Source: Camillea tinctor
Taxonomy: Eukaryota > Ascomycota > Sordariomycetes > Xylariales > Xylariaceae
Assembly (NCBI GenBank): GCA_022578605.1
Contig: MU394169.1
Span: 1-52,438 of the forward strand
DNA length: 52,438 nucleotides
Direction: 5' to 3'
Shown: in pieces, positions 30,479 to 43,059 of the stretch
How positions within the stretch are numbered: the stretch's first letter is position 1
How the letters are laid out: each line of letters opens with the position of its first letter
Position numbers and translations under genes: made by a program
The notes under the pieces: generated by a model
What the model was told of the DNA's origin: nothing
Seen by the model: the letters and a program-made list of their open reading frames with translations, nothing else
The model's database searches: none

Positions 30479-31772
30479 CCCCCTAAGCAATACTAGGGAC
30501 TCTTGTAACGGTCCGGAAATCTACAGGGATTTTTATTATTCCATTAACCCCCTTTTCTTTTGCTTTTAAGATTGTGTCTAAGAAAGAGAAATTCACACGA
30601 AATTCCCTAGGAGTCCATAGTCTCGTTAGGACTAGGGAACAACTCTATGTATATATAGATTGCGTTACTTTACAAGTTGGCGGCGGTCCTTCTTTTCATG
30701 ACAAGTCGGTGTTGGTCTATAGAGATCAATACATTCCTTTACTTAGTTCCCATTTATATAACTTCTTTACAAACAAACAGTATGATAGTTGGATGTCGTA
30801 GACTACGAGCTAGTCTCTAGTCCCTCACAGCCTTATACACCTGAAGTTGGGGGTCTCCTCTATCTCCAGTTCAATGGAAAGTGTGTTATTTTATCTTTTT
30901 CTTTTTTTATCGACCACATATGTATATACAGTACTTTGCCATCATGGAAAGTCTAGGATTACTTGCCTAGGTAAAATGCGATGTGCTTTACTGCTTCGAA
31001 TGCCACGCGTAACCGTCTTCATAATACTGCAGTTTTGCTGTAGATTAGTGAACGACCCGCGCATATGAGATATCCTAGACATAATTTCTTATATGAGATT
31101 CAAACTGTGCCATCAAGTGGCAGGACCTTCATATCTCACTACCCTCTCATCGTATCTCTTCATCCAATTACCTCACTGGAAGCAATGTATAGTCATCCGA
31201 TAAGTTCTACGTTTCTCCGTATCACAACCTGCACTTTTTTCTTACCTTCAAATAATCTATATACCCCTAATCTATGCATTTATTTTGCTCTAATTTACCC
31301 GGCAGAAATATCCTCGGTCTCGTATACCAGGAGCCCTTGCCTTGTAGTGACGTTATGTCGTGTTATCGTAGATCTTCCAGGCCGATGATATCTTCATATC
31401 AGACGCACGGGTGTCATGTATTGAAGGTGTAGAGGGGAGAAGAAGAATGCTATATTTTAGATGTATCTGTAGCTCCCAAATACATCAGTAGTACCTGTGT
31501 TCCCTAAGGACTCTTCGTATGCACTAACAACGGGATTAAGAAAATAGTACGTAATCCCCGCCCTCGTCGGCGCATACATATATATAAAAGGGGGGAATAT
31601 GCGATGGTGCTAGAACGACAATACATGTCCTCCCCACAAGGCAACCATATTCCTAGCAATGCAACCCTAAGCCGATTCATTTCCTGCTTTCTGGTTCCCT
31701 TTTCTCACCCCAAACTCTTAGCCAGCAGGCGGAGGTGAATAATTCATCCAGTTCTAGTTCAACCATGCAATG

Positions 31773-31913
31773 TGTCACGAGGGACCAAGCAAGTACTAGG
31801 TACAAGTGCTTAGGTAATCAATACGTTGTTATATAAAAAACTAACTATAACTATGGATGTTATTGTTACCTATATATAAGTATTTTTTTTTTATTTTTTT
31901 TTAACTTTTAATA
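31773..31913. repeat. Left LTR, 141 bp
   Basis: It aligns without any gap to 37951-38091. The outer (5') part keeps C and G (TGTCACGAGGGACC), while the inner part is T-converted (for example TTAACTTTTAATA against TTAACCCCTAACA in the right copy). Confidence 0.88.
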
Positions 31914-34900
31914 GTACTTTTTTTTTTTATAATTAAGCATTTTAATTGTTATGTAAAGTTATTATTGTTATTATTATTGCTATTATTATTATTTAAAGCT
32001 AATGTTAATTTTAAATTATTAAAAAAGTTTAATAATAAATTAAGTTTTAACTTTTTATGTTATTTTTATTATTTTTAGCTTTTTGCAAACTAAATTAAGT
32101 TAAAAAATTTAGCTTTTTTAAGTTATTTTTATAAAACTTTTATAGCTTATTATAATACTTTTTTAAGTTTTTAGCTTTTTATTATATAATATTATTATAA
32201 GTTTAATTTATTAAGTATTTTAAGCTATAATTATTTTTTTTACTATTTAATATGTTATTAAAAGTTTATTAATATTTTTTTTTACTTTTATTATTTTTTA
32301 TAATTATTAAGCTTTTTTTTGCTTAATTAAACAAAATATTTACCTTTTTTTATTTTTTATTTTAAGCTAAAATTAAATGTTTTAATTAATTATTATAAAA
32401 AATAAAAAACATTTTTTTATATTTAATAAATAATTTAAGTAAACATAACTTTTTATAAGCTTTTAATATTAAAAATAAACCTGCTTATTTATTGTTTAGT
32501 TTTTTTAATAATTAAGTAATTTTAAAACTTTTTATGCTTAATTATACTAATTAACTTTTTTTAAAAACAGTATTTTTTTAGTATTTATTTGCATAAAGCT
32601 TATGCTTTTTTTATATTTTTTTTATTTATAACTATAATTTTTATATTATTTTTATTATTATTATTGCTTTTTTATTAGCTTAAACCTATTTAGCTGCATT
32701 TTTTTTAAATTATAAAAAAAAACGTAATTATAAAAGCTTAAATCTTAAATAAAAATTATAACTATAATTAGCAAAAAAAAGCAATATATTTATAATGCTT
32801 AATATTATATTATTAAACGTAAACTTTGCTATAAATAGTTAATTAAACTAATTATTTTAATATAAATCGATAAAAATATGTAAATATTGTTTTAAAAACG
32901 CATTTATTATTTTAATTTAATTATTTATTTTTAAGTAACATGTTAATAAAAACTATAGTTTAAATAATAATTTTTATAATAAGCAGCTTTAAAATGTTAA
33001 AATAAACTATATACTGCAATTTAAAATAATTACTTTTAATATGCCGTATAAAAACTATACTTTAAAAATAAAAACGTTAATTAAATAATTAGTATTTAAT
33101 AAAAATATTGCAATAAAGTGCTGCATTTTAATTAATTTATTAATAATAATAAATATATATTTATATATAATACTATTTTTTTTGCATTTAAATAAATGCA
33201 TAATATAGTTAATTAATATGTTAAATTATAGTTAATAAAGCACTTTTAAGCTTTATAATAAGCTTTTTAATTTATTTTTTTTAATTTTTATTTTTAAGCA
33301 CTTATAATAAGCTTTAATAAAAATAATAATATTTTTATATATATTTAGCTATTAATATATTTTAATAATTAATTTAATAGTTTTTACTTTTTTTAAATAA
33401 CTTTTAATTAAAAATAAATAAATTTTAAATAAAATTTAAATGCGTATATAGTTATTTTTAAAAATAAATAGTTTACTTTTATAATAAATTTTATTATTTT
33501 TTATAAAGCAATTAAAAAACGTTATTTTTATTTTTTTTTATATTAATTGCGGCTATTTATTGCGAAATATTAATTTATAAATTGCTTTTTTTATAATGTG
33601 CAATTTATAATACGTGCTATTTATTAACTTGTTTATATTTTTTAATATATTTAACGCATATAATTTAATAATATTTAAAAGTAAAACTGTATTAAATAGT
33701 AATTATTATACGCATAACGCAATTTTTGCGTTAGTTACATCTTTTTTTTTAAAACGATTTTTTAGCTTTTAACTTAACGCGTTTAACTTTATAGCTTTTA
33801 TACTTAATTAATAAATAATTTTAAAATTAAATTAATTAAAAAATTTAAACTATTTAGCTTATTTTTATGTTAACTATTTCGTTGTTATAAAATATTTAAA
33901 GTTTTTATAGTTAAAAAGTATTTTAATTAGTTTATTTAAACTATGTAATTTAAGTTTTTATTTTTTAAAAGCTTTAATAATTATTAATAACTTTTTATTA
34001 TAAATTTTATAATTAAATTTAATTGCTATATATTTTAATAAAAAAAACGCTATTAAATATAAAACGCTATTTTCGTTATATTATAATAAAATACTTTTTA
34101 ATGCTTAATTTAACGCGTTTATTTTAATTATAATATATTTATAAAAATTAAAGTAAGCTAAAACTAGCGCTTATGTAAATAAGTTTTTAAGCGCGTTAAA
34201 TGCTTTTTTGCATGTAGCGTTAAAGTATTATAGTATATTTAACTTAAAAAAACAAGTTATTAGCTTAATAATGTTTAAAAATTTTTTAATAAAGCGTTTA
34301 TAAAAATTAACAAATTTTAAAAACTTTTATAAGTTTTTTTTAACTTAAAAATATTTTTATTTTTTTAACGCGCAAACTTTTTTTAAATTTATTTATAAAT
34401 TATTTTGTATAATAATTAAGTTAAAATACTTTATTTTAATTATATAAAATTTACATTTATTTATATTAATTTATAACTTTATATTTTTTAACGTTTTAAA
34501 AATTTTACGCATATATTTTTTATATTTCTTTAAAAACTTTAAATAAATTAAAATATTATTTAAATAAGTAAAAGCAAACTTATTTAAAAACTTATATAAT
34601 AAATCGTTAATATAATATTAAAAAATGTTTAATATATTATAAAGCTTAAAAAATGTAATTAAGTTTTTATAAAGCTTAAACTTTATAATAAAAGCTGTTT
34701 TTTACTTATTACTTTTTACGATTTTAATATAATTAAAAGCAGCAATAATATTAAGCTTTATAAAGTATTTTAAATTATTTAATGCGTTTAATATTTTTTT
34801 AATTAATAAAAGCAAATATTTATTTTTAATTATTATATTATTTAACTTTTAATAGTTTATATAAACTTAAATATTACTTTTTAGCTTATATATTAATAAT

Positions 34901-37900
34901 AAAAGTATTGCAGTAAAAAACTTAAATAGTTAAATAAAACTTTTTTTTAAGTTATTATTTAAATATTTTTTTATAATTTTTAGTTTTTATTAAAATATAA
35001 GCTATATGCGTAAATTTAATATTTTTTTTTTTAATTTTATTTTAATTTTATAATTATAAAGTTGCTTTAATAATAACTTTTTTAACTTTAAAAGCAAAAA
35101 AACATCGATAAGATTATAGTAATTTTTTAAAAGTTTTTTTTTAATATTTTTAATTAATATAAAAGCTTTTATATTTAAATATTTATTAATATTTTTTTAT
35201 ATAATTTTGTTTAAAAAGTAATAGTTATGTAAATTATTAATAAATTTATAATATTAAAAGTTTAATTTTGCTTTTTATTTATTATTATTTTTTTTATTTA
35301 TTAAGATTTATTAAAGCTTATATTTTTTTAATAAAAATAGCTTTAATTTAAGCAGGTTTATTTATATAAGTTTTAGTTTTTTTAAAAAAACGCAAAAAAT
35401 AGTAACTTTTTTTTATTTATAAAACTAAATAAATAAAATTGTAAAAAGTATTTTAACTTTAACATTATTAAAAATAATATTTTTAATTTTTTTATATTAA
35501 TTTTTAACTAGTTACTTATTGCTTAAAAAATTTAGTTATTTTATACTTTTATATATTTAAGTACATTTATATTTATTATAATTATATATATAATATTTTA
35601 AGTTAAACGTAATAAAACTTATATTTTAATTTATATATAAATTATAACGTTTTAACTATAGCAAGCTAATAATTACTAATATTTTAAAATTTAATATTGT
35701 TAAATAATATAATAAAGTTTTTTTATAACCTTTAATATTAATTATTATTATAATAAAACTAATAATTATTTTATAATTTATTTTATTTATTAATTGTAAC
35801 TTTTTATATTAAAAAAATTTAAATTGTTATAAGTAATAATTTGCTATAAAAAAGCGTTTATAAACGTAAATGCAAAGCATTTTAAATTTAAAAATAAGTT
35901 TATTTTAAAAAACTTACTTTTTTAGCTTATTTTAAATAAAAGTATTAACGAAAAATTTTTTATATTTAATAAATTTAAGTAAAAAATGCTTAATGCACTT
36001 TTTTTTTTGTTTTAATTATAGCTTTTATTAAAACTTAATTTTTTAAGTTTTTTTTTTTCGTTACTTTTTATATATAATTAAAAAATAATTATTATAGTAA
36101 AACAGGTTTAAATTGCATTTTATTTATTATAAACCTTAATTTATTTTTGCTACTTTACTATTATTATTATAATTACTATTAATGTTATTATTATTATTGC
36201 TATTATTATTTAAAAAATAAATTATTTATTAATAGCGTTAATATAGGTTTTTAAAATTATAAACTTATTAAGTATTATTAAGTTGGATTTTATTGCGCGC
36301 GTACTATTTTTTTAAAACATTTATATTTATTATAACTAACTTTTTTACAATATAAATAAAAGTTTTTTTTAATTTGTTTATTTTTTTTTATAATTAATAA
36401 ACGTTTTAAATTTATAAAGTTTAAATTTATTAAGTTGCTTTTTAATTATTAAGCTTAGCTTTTTTTTTGTTATTATTGTTAGTTTTTAAATAAGTTATTG
36501 TTTTTTTATTTTTTAATAAATAAATGCAATTATAAAGCTTTTTTTTTATTTTTTTTTTTTTAATATTTTAAGTTTAAAATGTTTTTTAATAATAAACGAA
36601 ATAAATTTACTTATACATTAAAATTGTTAAAAAATAGCTTTAAATACACGTTAATTAATGCTATTTATAATTTTATTAAAAATTTTTTTTTAAAACGTGC
36701 AATTTTTACATATTTATTTATTTTAAAATTATTTAATAGCTTTATAAAGTTTAATAAAAATATGCTAAAAAGTTTATTAGTTTAAAATAAATTATTTATT
36801 TTTTAAAACGCTTAATTTATTTTATTTACTATATTATATGTTTTTTTAAAAAAATTAAATAAATACTATATTAATAGCTATGCTTATAAAGTTTAATTTT
36901 ATAAGTTTTCGTAAATAAACGTTAAATAAAGCTTAATTATTAAGTAAGCTATATTAAAAAAGCGTAATATAATATATAAAACTTAATTGTAGCTTGTTTT
37001 ATATATATTACTTTTAATGTAGATTTTTAGTTAACATTTTACTTTTTACGCTTTAAATTGCACTTATTACTTTTTAGTATTTTTTTTTTTTTATTAAATT
37101 TTTTAAAGTTTTTAATTTTTTATTTAGCTTTTTTTTTATAAGTTGCCGTTTTAATAACTTATAAACTTTAAATTTTTTTATAAGCTTTTAACAATTTTTA
37201 ATAAAAGCTGTTAATTTTACTTTTTAATCGCGCGATTTTAATGTTTTTGCGTTAATAGTTTTTTTTTTACATTTTTAATTTTTATTTTTAATTTATAACT
37301 GCATTTTTTATTATAAAAAAAAGGTATAATATTTTATTAACTAATTGCTAATTGCTATAAATAACCGTAATTAATATATTAAAATTGCTATTTACTTTAT
37401 TTTTAACTAGCGTTTTAAAAATTATTAACTAATTACCGTTAAATAATTATTTAATAAATAATGTTGTTATTTGCTTAACTTTACTGCTAAAATTAAAATT
37501 ATTTAATAAAAAAGCTATTTTAAGTATATTAAACGTGTTTAATAATTTAAAATATATATAATATAAATATTAATTTACTATATTATTAAGTAAATATTAA
37601 ATATTATAAAATAAAAACAAACTTTAATATTTTAATGTATTTTTTTTATTTTAAAAAACACTTTTTTTATTTATTATAAAATCTTTTTATTTATATGCAT
37701 TAATAATAATATAATTAAAGCTAATAATAAAGCACTAAACTAAACTAATAATTAAATGTATTATTTTTAAAAAAACTAATAGTTAATAATAATATAATAA
37801 AAAGTTGCAATAAAAAGTCGTAATAATTTTTATAGTTTTTGTAAGTTTTTTATTTTTTCGTAATTTTGTAAGTTTTATAATTTTTTTATAGTTTATATAA

Positions 37901-37950
37901 TTAATATTAATAACTTCTAATTAAAATAAAAGTGTTTAAGCATAACAAAC

Positions 37951-38091
37951 TATTACAAAAAACTAAGCAAGTATTAAGTATAAGTGCTTAAGTAATTAAT
38001 ATGTTATTATGCAAAAAACTAACTACAACTATAAATGTCACTGTTACCTATATATAAATATCTCTTCTTTGTTCCTTCTTAACCCCTAACA
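37951..38091. repeat. Right LTR, 141 bp
   Basis: Gapless mate of 31773-31913. By my count about 33 positions differ and every one is a transition. Here the inner (5') part is mutated (TATTACAAAAAACT for TGTCACGAGGGACC) and the outer 3' part is intact. Confidence 0.88.
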
Positions 38092-39668
38092 CAATAGATT
38101 GGTCATCTATTCATCATGCAGTGGCCCCCAAAGTATAAAATTAAACTAGCTAGGTTCACCCAGATCACCGGAACTAGCTATATGCATGGTATTTTGTTCC
38201 CCTGGGAGTGTGGCAATACAGTCTAGAAAATCCTTTGAACAGGGGAATTGGTTGCCTTACACTGCCCCCCCTCACCTTCTTCATGAAGTCCTCCCCGCGG
38301 GTACGTCAATACGGCATCTCGGTATTCATGATGCATGTCCCTCCCTTACCTGATTCCTTGGCCTTATTACGGATGTGAAAATTTTGGCACGTTGATGTAA
38401 CCTTGGGTATTATGTGGCGTTGGAGATAGCAGTCCCTCACTTATATTACAGAGGCTGCGGAAAGAAAAGAATTGGCTGTTGTCCTCGCTGTCTCAGACAA
38501 ATAGGAACATGCTCTTGAAGATCGCGGAATTCGAAAGGACGCGGAAAAGAAACGAAAGAAGAAAGAAAAAGAAAAGAAACTATGAACAATCAGACCATAA
38601 TGAAGTAAATATGTGCTGCAATGTAAGTTAATCATAAATGTCATCCAGTGTCGTGTCACCGCCTCTTCCCTACCTCCTCATCTCTGCCTACACCTACCTG
38701 CAAGGCTTTTCCTGCGCCAAAATCTTGGCGATGCAGCATTCACCCGACTCATGGCATCTGTAGGAAGTCAGCCTAAACTCCACGAGCAAAAGGTAGGGTG
38801 GTTTCTCCTTCGCATAGGATACGGCGTATGTTCCTACAGCACAGCTAGTATAGTGAGGCCCAAACCCTCGGGTCACCTTCCCACCACAATGGTTCGGTCC
38901 AAGTGCCGTCTTACACACGTACTCGATCCAGCCCGCAGAACAGGGACAAGGGGGTATAGGGGGGTTTGGTTCCCCTGATTGGAGGAAAACCAGCCCATCT
39001 CTCTGGGCATGAGACCCCTTGTTGATACTACTCAAGCTCCCAGGTCACACCTAATATCACATCCCCTCCTGTCCCCTTCGCTTGTGCTGCGCGCCACCGC
39101 TACTTGTACACCGGCCGAGCATATGTATGCCTCTTCCTTTTTAATTGTTTAGATCGCTGTCCTTTCCCATTAAAGCCTCCCCAGTTCCCAGCGCCCTGTC
39201 CCCGGGTCTAGACCCCGACGTTCTGTGCATTAACATTGGCGAATAGGCTATCAACACCATGGGGTTCATCTCATCCATTCGGGATCTGCTCGCTTACTCA
39301 CTATATGCTCTTGGTTCGCGGACTAGTTGCCTGTTCACATGGTATGTTAGGATTAAGAGGCGTCCGAAGCGCTGCTACTCGGCCGCGGGTGTAATTACCT
39401 AGACTTAAGAAGGGGAGGGAGGGGCGTTAAGTATAAGAGCTCAAGTAGCGGCCGTGTTCCTTGTACTACATAGCACAGGGAATCAAAAATATTCGAAGAA
39501 GAGAGCCTAGATTGAAGCTGTGTTCAGTTTCTGGTCCCTCCCTCTCTTTACGAACTTCTTTAATATCTCCTAGTCATCATTTTCCCCGCCCTCCACAACG
39601 GCGATTGCGTAACTACCCTTCGTGGCCTTTGCCTCGACCGCCGCACGTGTGTACCTTTACCTCGCGCG
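38092..39668. other. Gene-poor spacer after the retrotransposon
   Basis: 1.6 kb of normal composition. The only coding-like trace is a 45-codon stretch at 38451-38585, listed separately. The last 100 bp probably form the leader of the gene starting at 39669. Confidence 0.5.
38451..38585 (+). pseudogene. Possible coding relic with Lys/Glu-rich end
   Basis: A 45-codon frame reads EAAERKELAVVLAVSDK, stop (TAG at 38502), EHALEDRGIRKDAEKKRKKKEK and a terminal stop at 38583. Alternating charged residues and continuity across a single internal TAG look like the end of a decayed gene, possibly from a transposon. It could also be chance in purine-rich DNA. Confidence 0.3.
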
Positions 39669-40699
39669 ATGATGGCCGAGTTTGATGATATTGAGTACGA
39701 GGGAATTGGTGCAGACCGTTCTGTGGGATCTGTGGGGAGCGAACGATGTTTCCGAGATCGCTCGCCCTGCGATACCATCATCACTCTCAGTGATGACGGA
39801 AAAGGCCTGTAAGACATTTCTAGACCAAACTAGAAAATTGCATTACCTATGTATCCCATCTATCCAGCCTCATTCACATGCATCCAATACCTATCAATAC
39901 TGTCTACGATTATTCTTGATCCTATCTAATCACTAGACATGGCCTTGAAAGATATACGCACCCAATACCCATATTCCATGAACCCCCGGAACAGTGCCAG
40001 CATCACCAGGAAACAGATCAGCCCATACCTATCGCTTTCGGCAGTGAGCAAAACACAATTTTAAAATACGATGACATCACAGCCAAAGCCATAGAATCAC
40101 GACCCTCTTCTTCTGGCAGCAGTTCCACTCCCCTGGGCAGATACAAGCGCGACGTACAGACACACGAGCAGCTTGTGCTTGGTCAGACCCCTCATCAACG
40201 GCATACGATTCCGCAGAAGCGTGCCGCGGAGGTAGAGGAGGAACCCAGCAGCCCTAGGTGCCCTAAACGTGGACAGTCGAGTATTCTTGAAAGTCTCAGG
40301 ACGCAGGACCCCCAAACTAGGAGGGCTTCCGCGGCAGCTGAGCTAGCCGAGCTGATAAAGGTTAGGGACTCGCCTGCGTGGGACGAGATGTCCGTAAACG
40401 AGCAAGTAAAGTTGACGATTAATATGTATGTACTGCTTTTCTCATGTTTGGCTAACCTTCTCCTATTCCCCATGCGGTTGAAGCGCATCACAACATTACC
40501 CGATATATAACGTTTTGGGGGGCACCTTATTTTTCATGATTTACCTCATACCACTTCCGGCTGCTATCGTTCGCATACTAACTCAAAGATGCGCCGCAGC
40601 GTTTCGTTGACAAGGTACATGAAGGCGCAGGAAATCAGGCGCAGCAACAGGGCTCCACGGGTTCGCACTAAGAGTCGTTTGCCTGTCAAAAAGGACTAA
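39669..40699 (+). CDS. Predicted spliced gene, basic protein of unknown function
   Basis: Proposed exons 39669-39808, 39937-40425, 40484-40511 and 40589-40699 give 255 residues. Exon 1 (MMAEFDDIEYEGIGADRS) joins in phase through a 128-bp intron (GTAAGA donor, CTAAT branch, TAG) to a 163-codon open exon. Intron 2 (58 bp, GTATGT, GCTAAC) is convincing; intron 3 (donor GTTTTG, branch ACTAAC) is less so. A single longer intron using donor GTACTG at 40430 would also keep the frame. Either way the end is the basic stretch from MRRSVSLTRYMKA to RLPVKKD. Features: Gln/His/Pro-rich N-terminal half, a bipartite NLS-like KRAAEVEEEPSSPRCPKRG, and an Ala/Glu helix near 190-205. It is probably nuclear. No family is recognised; it could belong to a transposon or be lineage-specific. 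Confidence 0.45.
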
Positions 40700-41167
40700 T
40701 TAGGATGGAAACACAGTATTTGCCGTATCTATAGAGATATAACCTAAATAAAATGCTAAATAAAGAGATTTAGACGTTTATGTTGAAGCACTCGCAGGTG
40801 TATCACTAAACGTATGTAACCAAGGTGTTAGCTAGTTCGCTCGTAGTAAGATTGGGCACACGCTTCCCACGAGATAAATTGGTACAGCGTAGAATTAGAG
40901 AGAAATCTGATGAGATAGAAAGTACTACGTACATGAAAGCATATTGAAGGGATCAAAAACTTATGTCGGGTGTCCTATTCTATGCTACCTCTTACACCCT
41001 ATGTAACTCTCCAGGTCAGTTACGAAGTCTCCTTGAGAACTCTAACCTAATAGCCTCAACCCATCCTAGGATAACGATTTCAACGTTTCACGGGGGCTTA
41101 TTCAGGGGGAGAATCACTTCGAGGTTAGATTAGATGAGCTAATAGAAAGATACCAATAGCGCTCATA

Positions 41168-41205
41168 GGAATCGAACCTACACTTACTATTAAGCTCACC
41201 AACTA
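41168..41205 (-). other. tRNA-like fragment (B box plus partial D arm)
   Basis: Read on minus, TAGTTGGTGAGC (41205-41194) is followed by GGTTCGATTCC (41178-41168), a perfect pol III B box in a plausible T arm. Spacing is too short for an anticodon arm and no acceptor stem forms, so this is a relic or SINE head, not a functional tRNA. Confidence 0.3.
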
Positions 41206-42021
41206 GATTGAACCAATTAATGCTCATTCTTCTGAACGATTTTTTTTAAAAGAAATCGGGGGGTCTCATAGGTCGGCTACGAGTACAGAACCTTTTTGTC
41301 CCGTAACTTTATCCTCCTTCTCGAAGCCATGCTAAATTTAGCTAGAAATAGATTTTTTTAACGTTGTAATGTCTTTTAACTTTTTACTAGAATAGGGGTT
41401 CCCCGGGTGAACTCAATTACGCCGTTGGCTAGCCCTTGAAAGCTGCTCAAAATATTCAGGTATTAGTGTGACCCCTGAATAGGGGTAATACCTCAACCGT
41501 CATCTACCTACAACACACACGTGGCAACATCTCTGCGATTAAATGGCTTAGTAAGTGTTGAATGGATATTCTCCTCTTGTCGAGGAGCGTAGCTGTGGAA
41601 ACTTACCACTAAACTACCTCACCCTCTCGACAAACTCAGACTGACGATGCTTTTTCCCCTTTTCGCACTAACTACTCCCACAATTGAATGTATTATTGTA
41701 TGGTATTGAATGGAATCGTGCCACTTTTGATGTAAGTAGCACCCCAGCCTTCTTTCTAATAACTACCTGTTGGGCATATGTTTGCTATTCTGACCGCGTA
41801 TGTCGCCTGACCTGATTTAGACCTTTTCGTAACTAGAGATACCCTCATTAACGACGTTAAGTTTACCCTTTCCAACAGAATTCCAGATAAACTGTTGTAG
41901 AGTCATTCACTATGGCTCCACACTTGTGGCACACTATGCCGTCTCTCGTGACAACCTGTTACAGCGGGAAAATAGGAGTCCACGGCAACATTCGCCTAGT
42001 TAGGATGTCAAACACCCTTTG

Positions 42022-42041
42022 TGTTGAATGGCCATTCAACA
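42022..42041. repeat. Perfect 20-bp palindrome
   Basis: TGTTGAATGGCCATTCAACA equals its own reverse complement. The half-site recurs singly at about 41557 (forward) and 42076 (reverse). It lies 425-445 bp upstream of the TATA box of the acidic-protein gene, so it could be a binding site or the remnant of a small inverted-repeat element. Confidence 0.6.
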
Positions 42042-42465
42042 GTGAGATTAGAATCGTTATTGAATGATTCTCTCTCCATTCAACAGTTGGTTGCCCTCCC
42101 TCTTGGAAAACTATTTAATCCCTTCCCCCCCAAACTCACTTTCTACCTTTCCTCCATCCCTTCTACAACCTCCAAGGTATCTTTGATCCCGAGTTCCTGG
42201 TAGCAGAGAAAGGACTACGCCATCACCAACCCAGTATCATACAGTTCGTATCCGAAATACACACTAGTAAGGAATAACAGTTTCGTTGAGCCAACCTCAA
42301 GTAAGTTCCTCTCCAACATCATGCACTCGCTGCCCCCCGGCCGTTTGATCCAAGTCTAACCCCCACAAGTAAGAGGCAGCTGAACATCTGGCGAACATTC
42401 TGATCTATAAGGTTTCTACAAACCGCTCATCTGCCAAAGCTTAATAAAGCCACAGAAACGGCAAG

Positions 42466-42475
42466 CTATAAATAG
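42466..42475 (+). promoter_or_regulatory. TATA box of the acidic orphan gene
   Basis: CTATAAATAG is a full TATA consensus. A long pyrimidine-rich leader follows (about 42500-43059). Transcription start near 42500 would give a leader of about 550 nt before the ATG at 43060. Confidence 0.5.
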
Positions 42476-43059
42476 GTCGTCCTGGGGATTATCCAGAAGC
42501 AGGATTCTCTATCGCTAAACCCTTTGCTTTACCTTTTCTCTACCATTCCCTTGAGAAATTCAGCAAACCTCAACCTTTACAACTCTCTTTTTATATTTAT
42601 ATCAGCCCCCAGACCAGATTACAGATACATACTGGCTATTGCTTACTATCTCTTTCTCAATCACCAAGAGTAGTAACAGTCTCGACATCGACTGGAACAA
42701 ATCTCCTTGCCAACCAGGCTTAGTTCCATCCATAGTTCTCCAATATCCTTTCGTGCCTTTAGGAGACCCTATCTCTTACTACCTCTCTTGATTGATAAGA
42801 GGCAGCAGTTGTTGATACTACCTTAGCAACGGCTACCTAAACAACTATCCACCAGAACAACCCTCTTCTACAACAAGGGCTTCTATTCCATCCTCTGTTC
42901 CTCGATCTCTTCTACATCTACGAGATCCAATTGCTGATTACCTACCACCTTACCTGACTCACCAGGAACTTGGTCCTTCAGCCGAGTCCATCTGATCGAC
43001 TCTCAGCTCACGATCCACCAGCTATCGCATTTAGCAGCATCTTCCGTTTGTTAGCTAAA

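Larger units (their letters stand above)
29083..31772. other. Gene-poor spacer before the retrotransposon
   Basis: 2.7 kb of normal composition with no supportable gene; the short open stretches lack ATG starts, splice logic and any family likeness. It contains one copy of a 64-bp dispersed repeat (29861-29924) and a T12-A12 palindrome at 30455-30478. A TATATATAAAAGG-type element near 31578-31592 has no gene after it. Confidence 0.55.
31773..38091. mobile_element. RIP-inactivated LTR retrotransposon, 6.3 kb
   Basis: Two 141-bp direct repeats (31773-31913 and 37951-38091) bound the element. It starts with TG (TGTCACGA) and ends with CA (CCCCTAACA). Direct flanks are CAATG (31768-31772) and CAATA (38092-38096): a 5-bp target duplication with one transition. 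The 6-kb interior is about 85-90% A+T, with no readable gag or pol frame, as expected after heavy RIP. Superfamily (Gypsy or Copia) cannot be read because no domain order survives. Orientation is also undetermined. Confidence 0.85.
40700..42465. other. Gene-poor spacer with short repeats and tRNA-like fragments
   Basis: 1.8 kb with no supportable gene. It contains a B-box-like site (41168-41178, minus), an A-box-like TAGTTTAGTGG (41606-41616, minus), several copies of TTGAATGG and a 20-bp palindrome at 42022-42041. Confidence 0.5.

Noticed and set aside
36579..36785. 68-codon Phe/Asn/Lys/Leu frame inside the retrotransposon
   Set aside because: It is open by chance in A+T-only sequence mutated by RIP.
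42970..43059. N-terminal extension of the acidic orphan protein
   Set aside because: The open frame there begins with TTG and lies in the pyrimidine-rich leader; the ATG at 43060 has better context.
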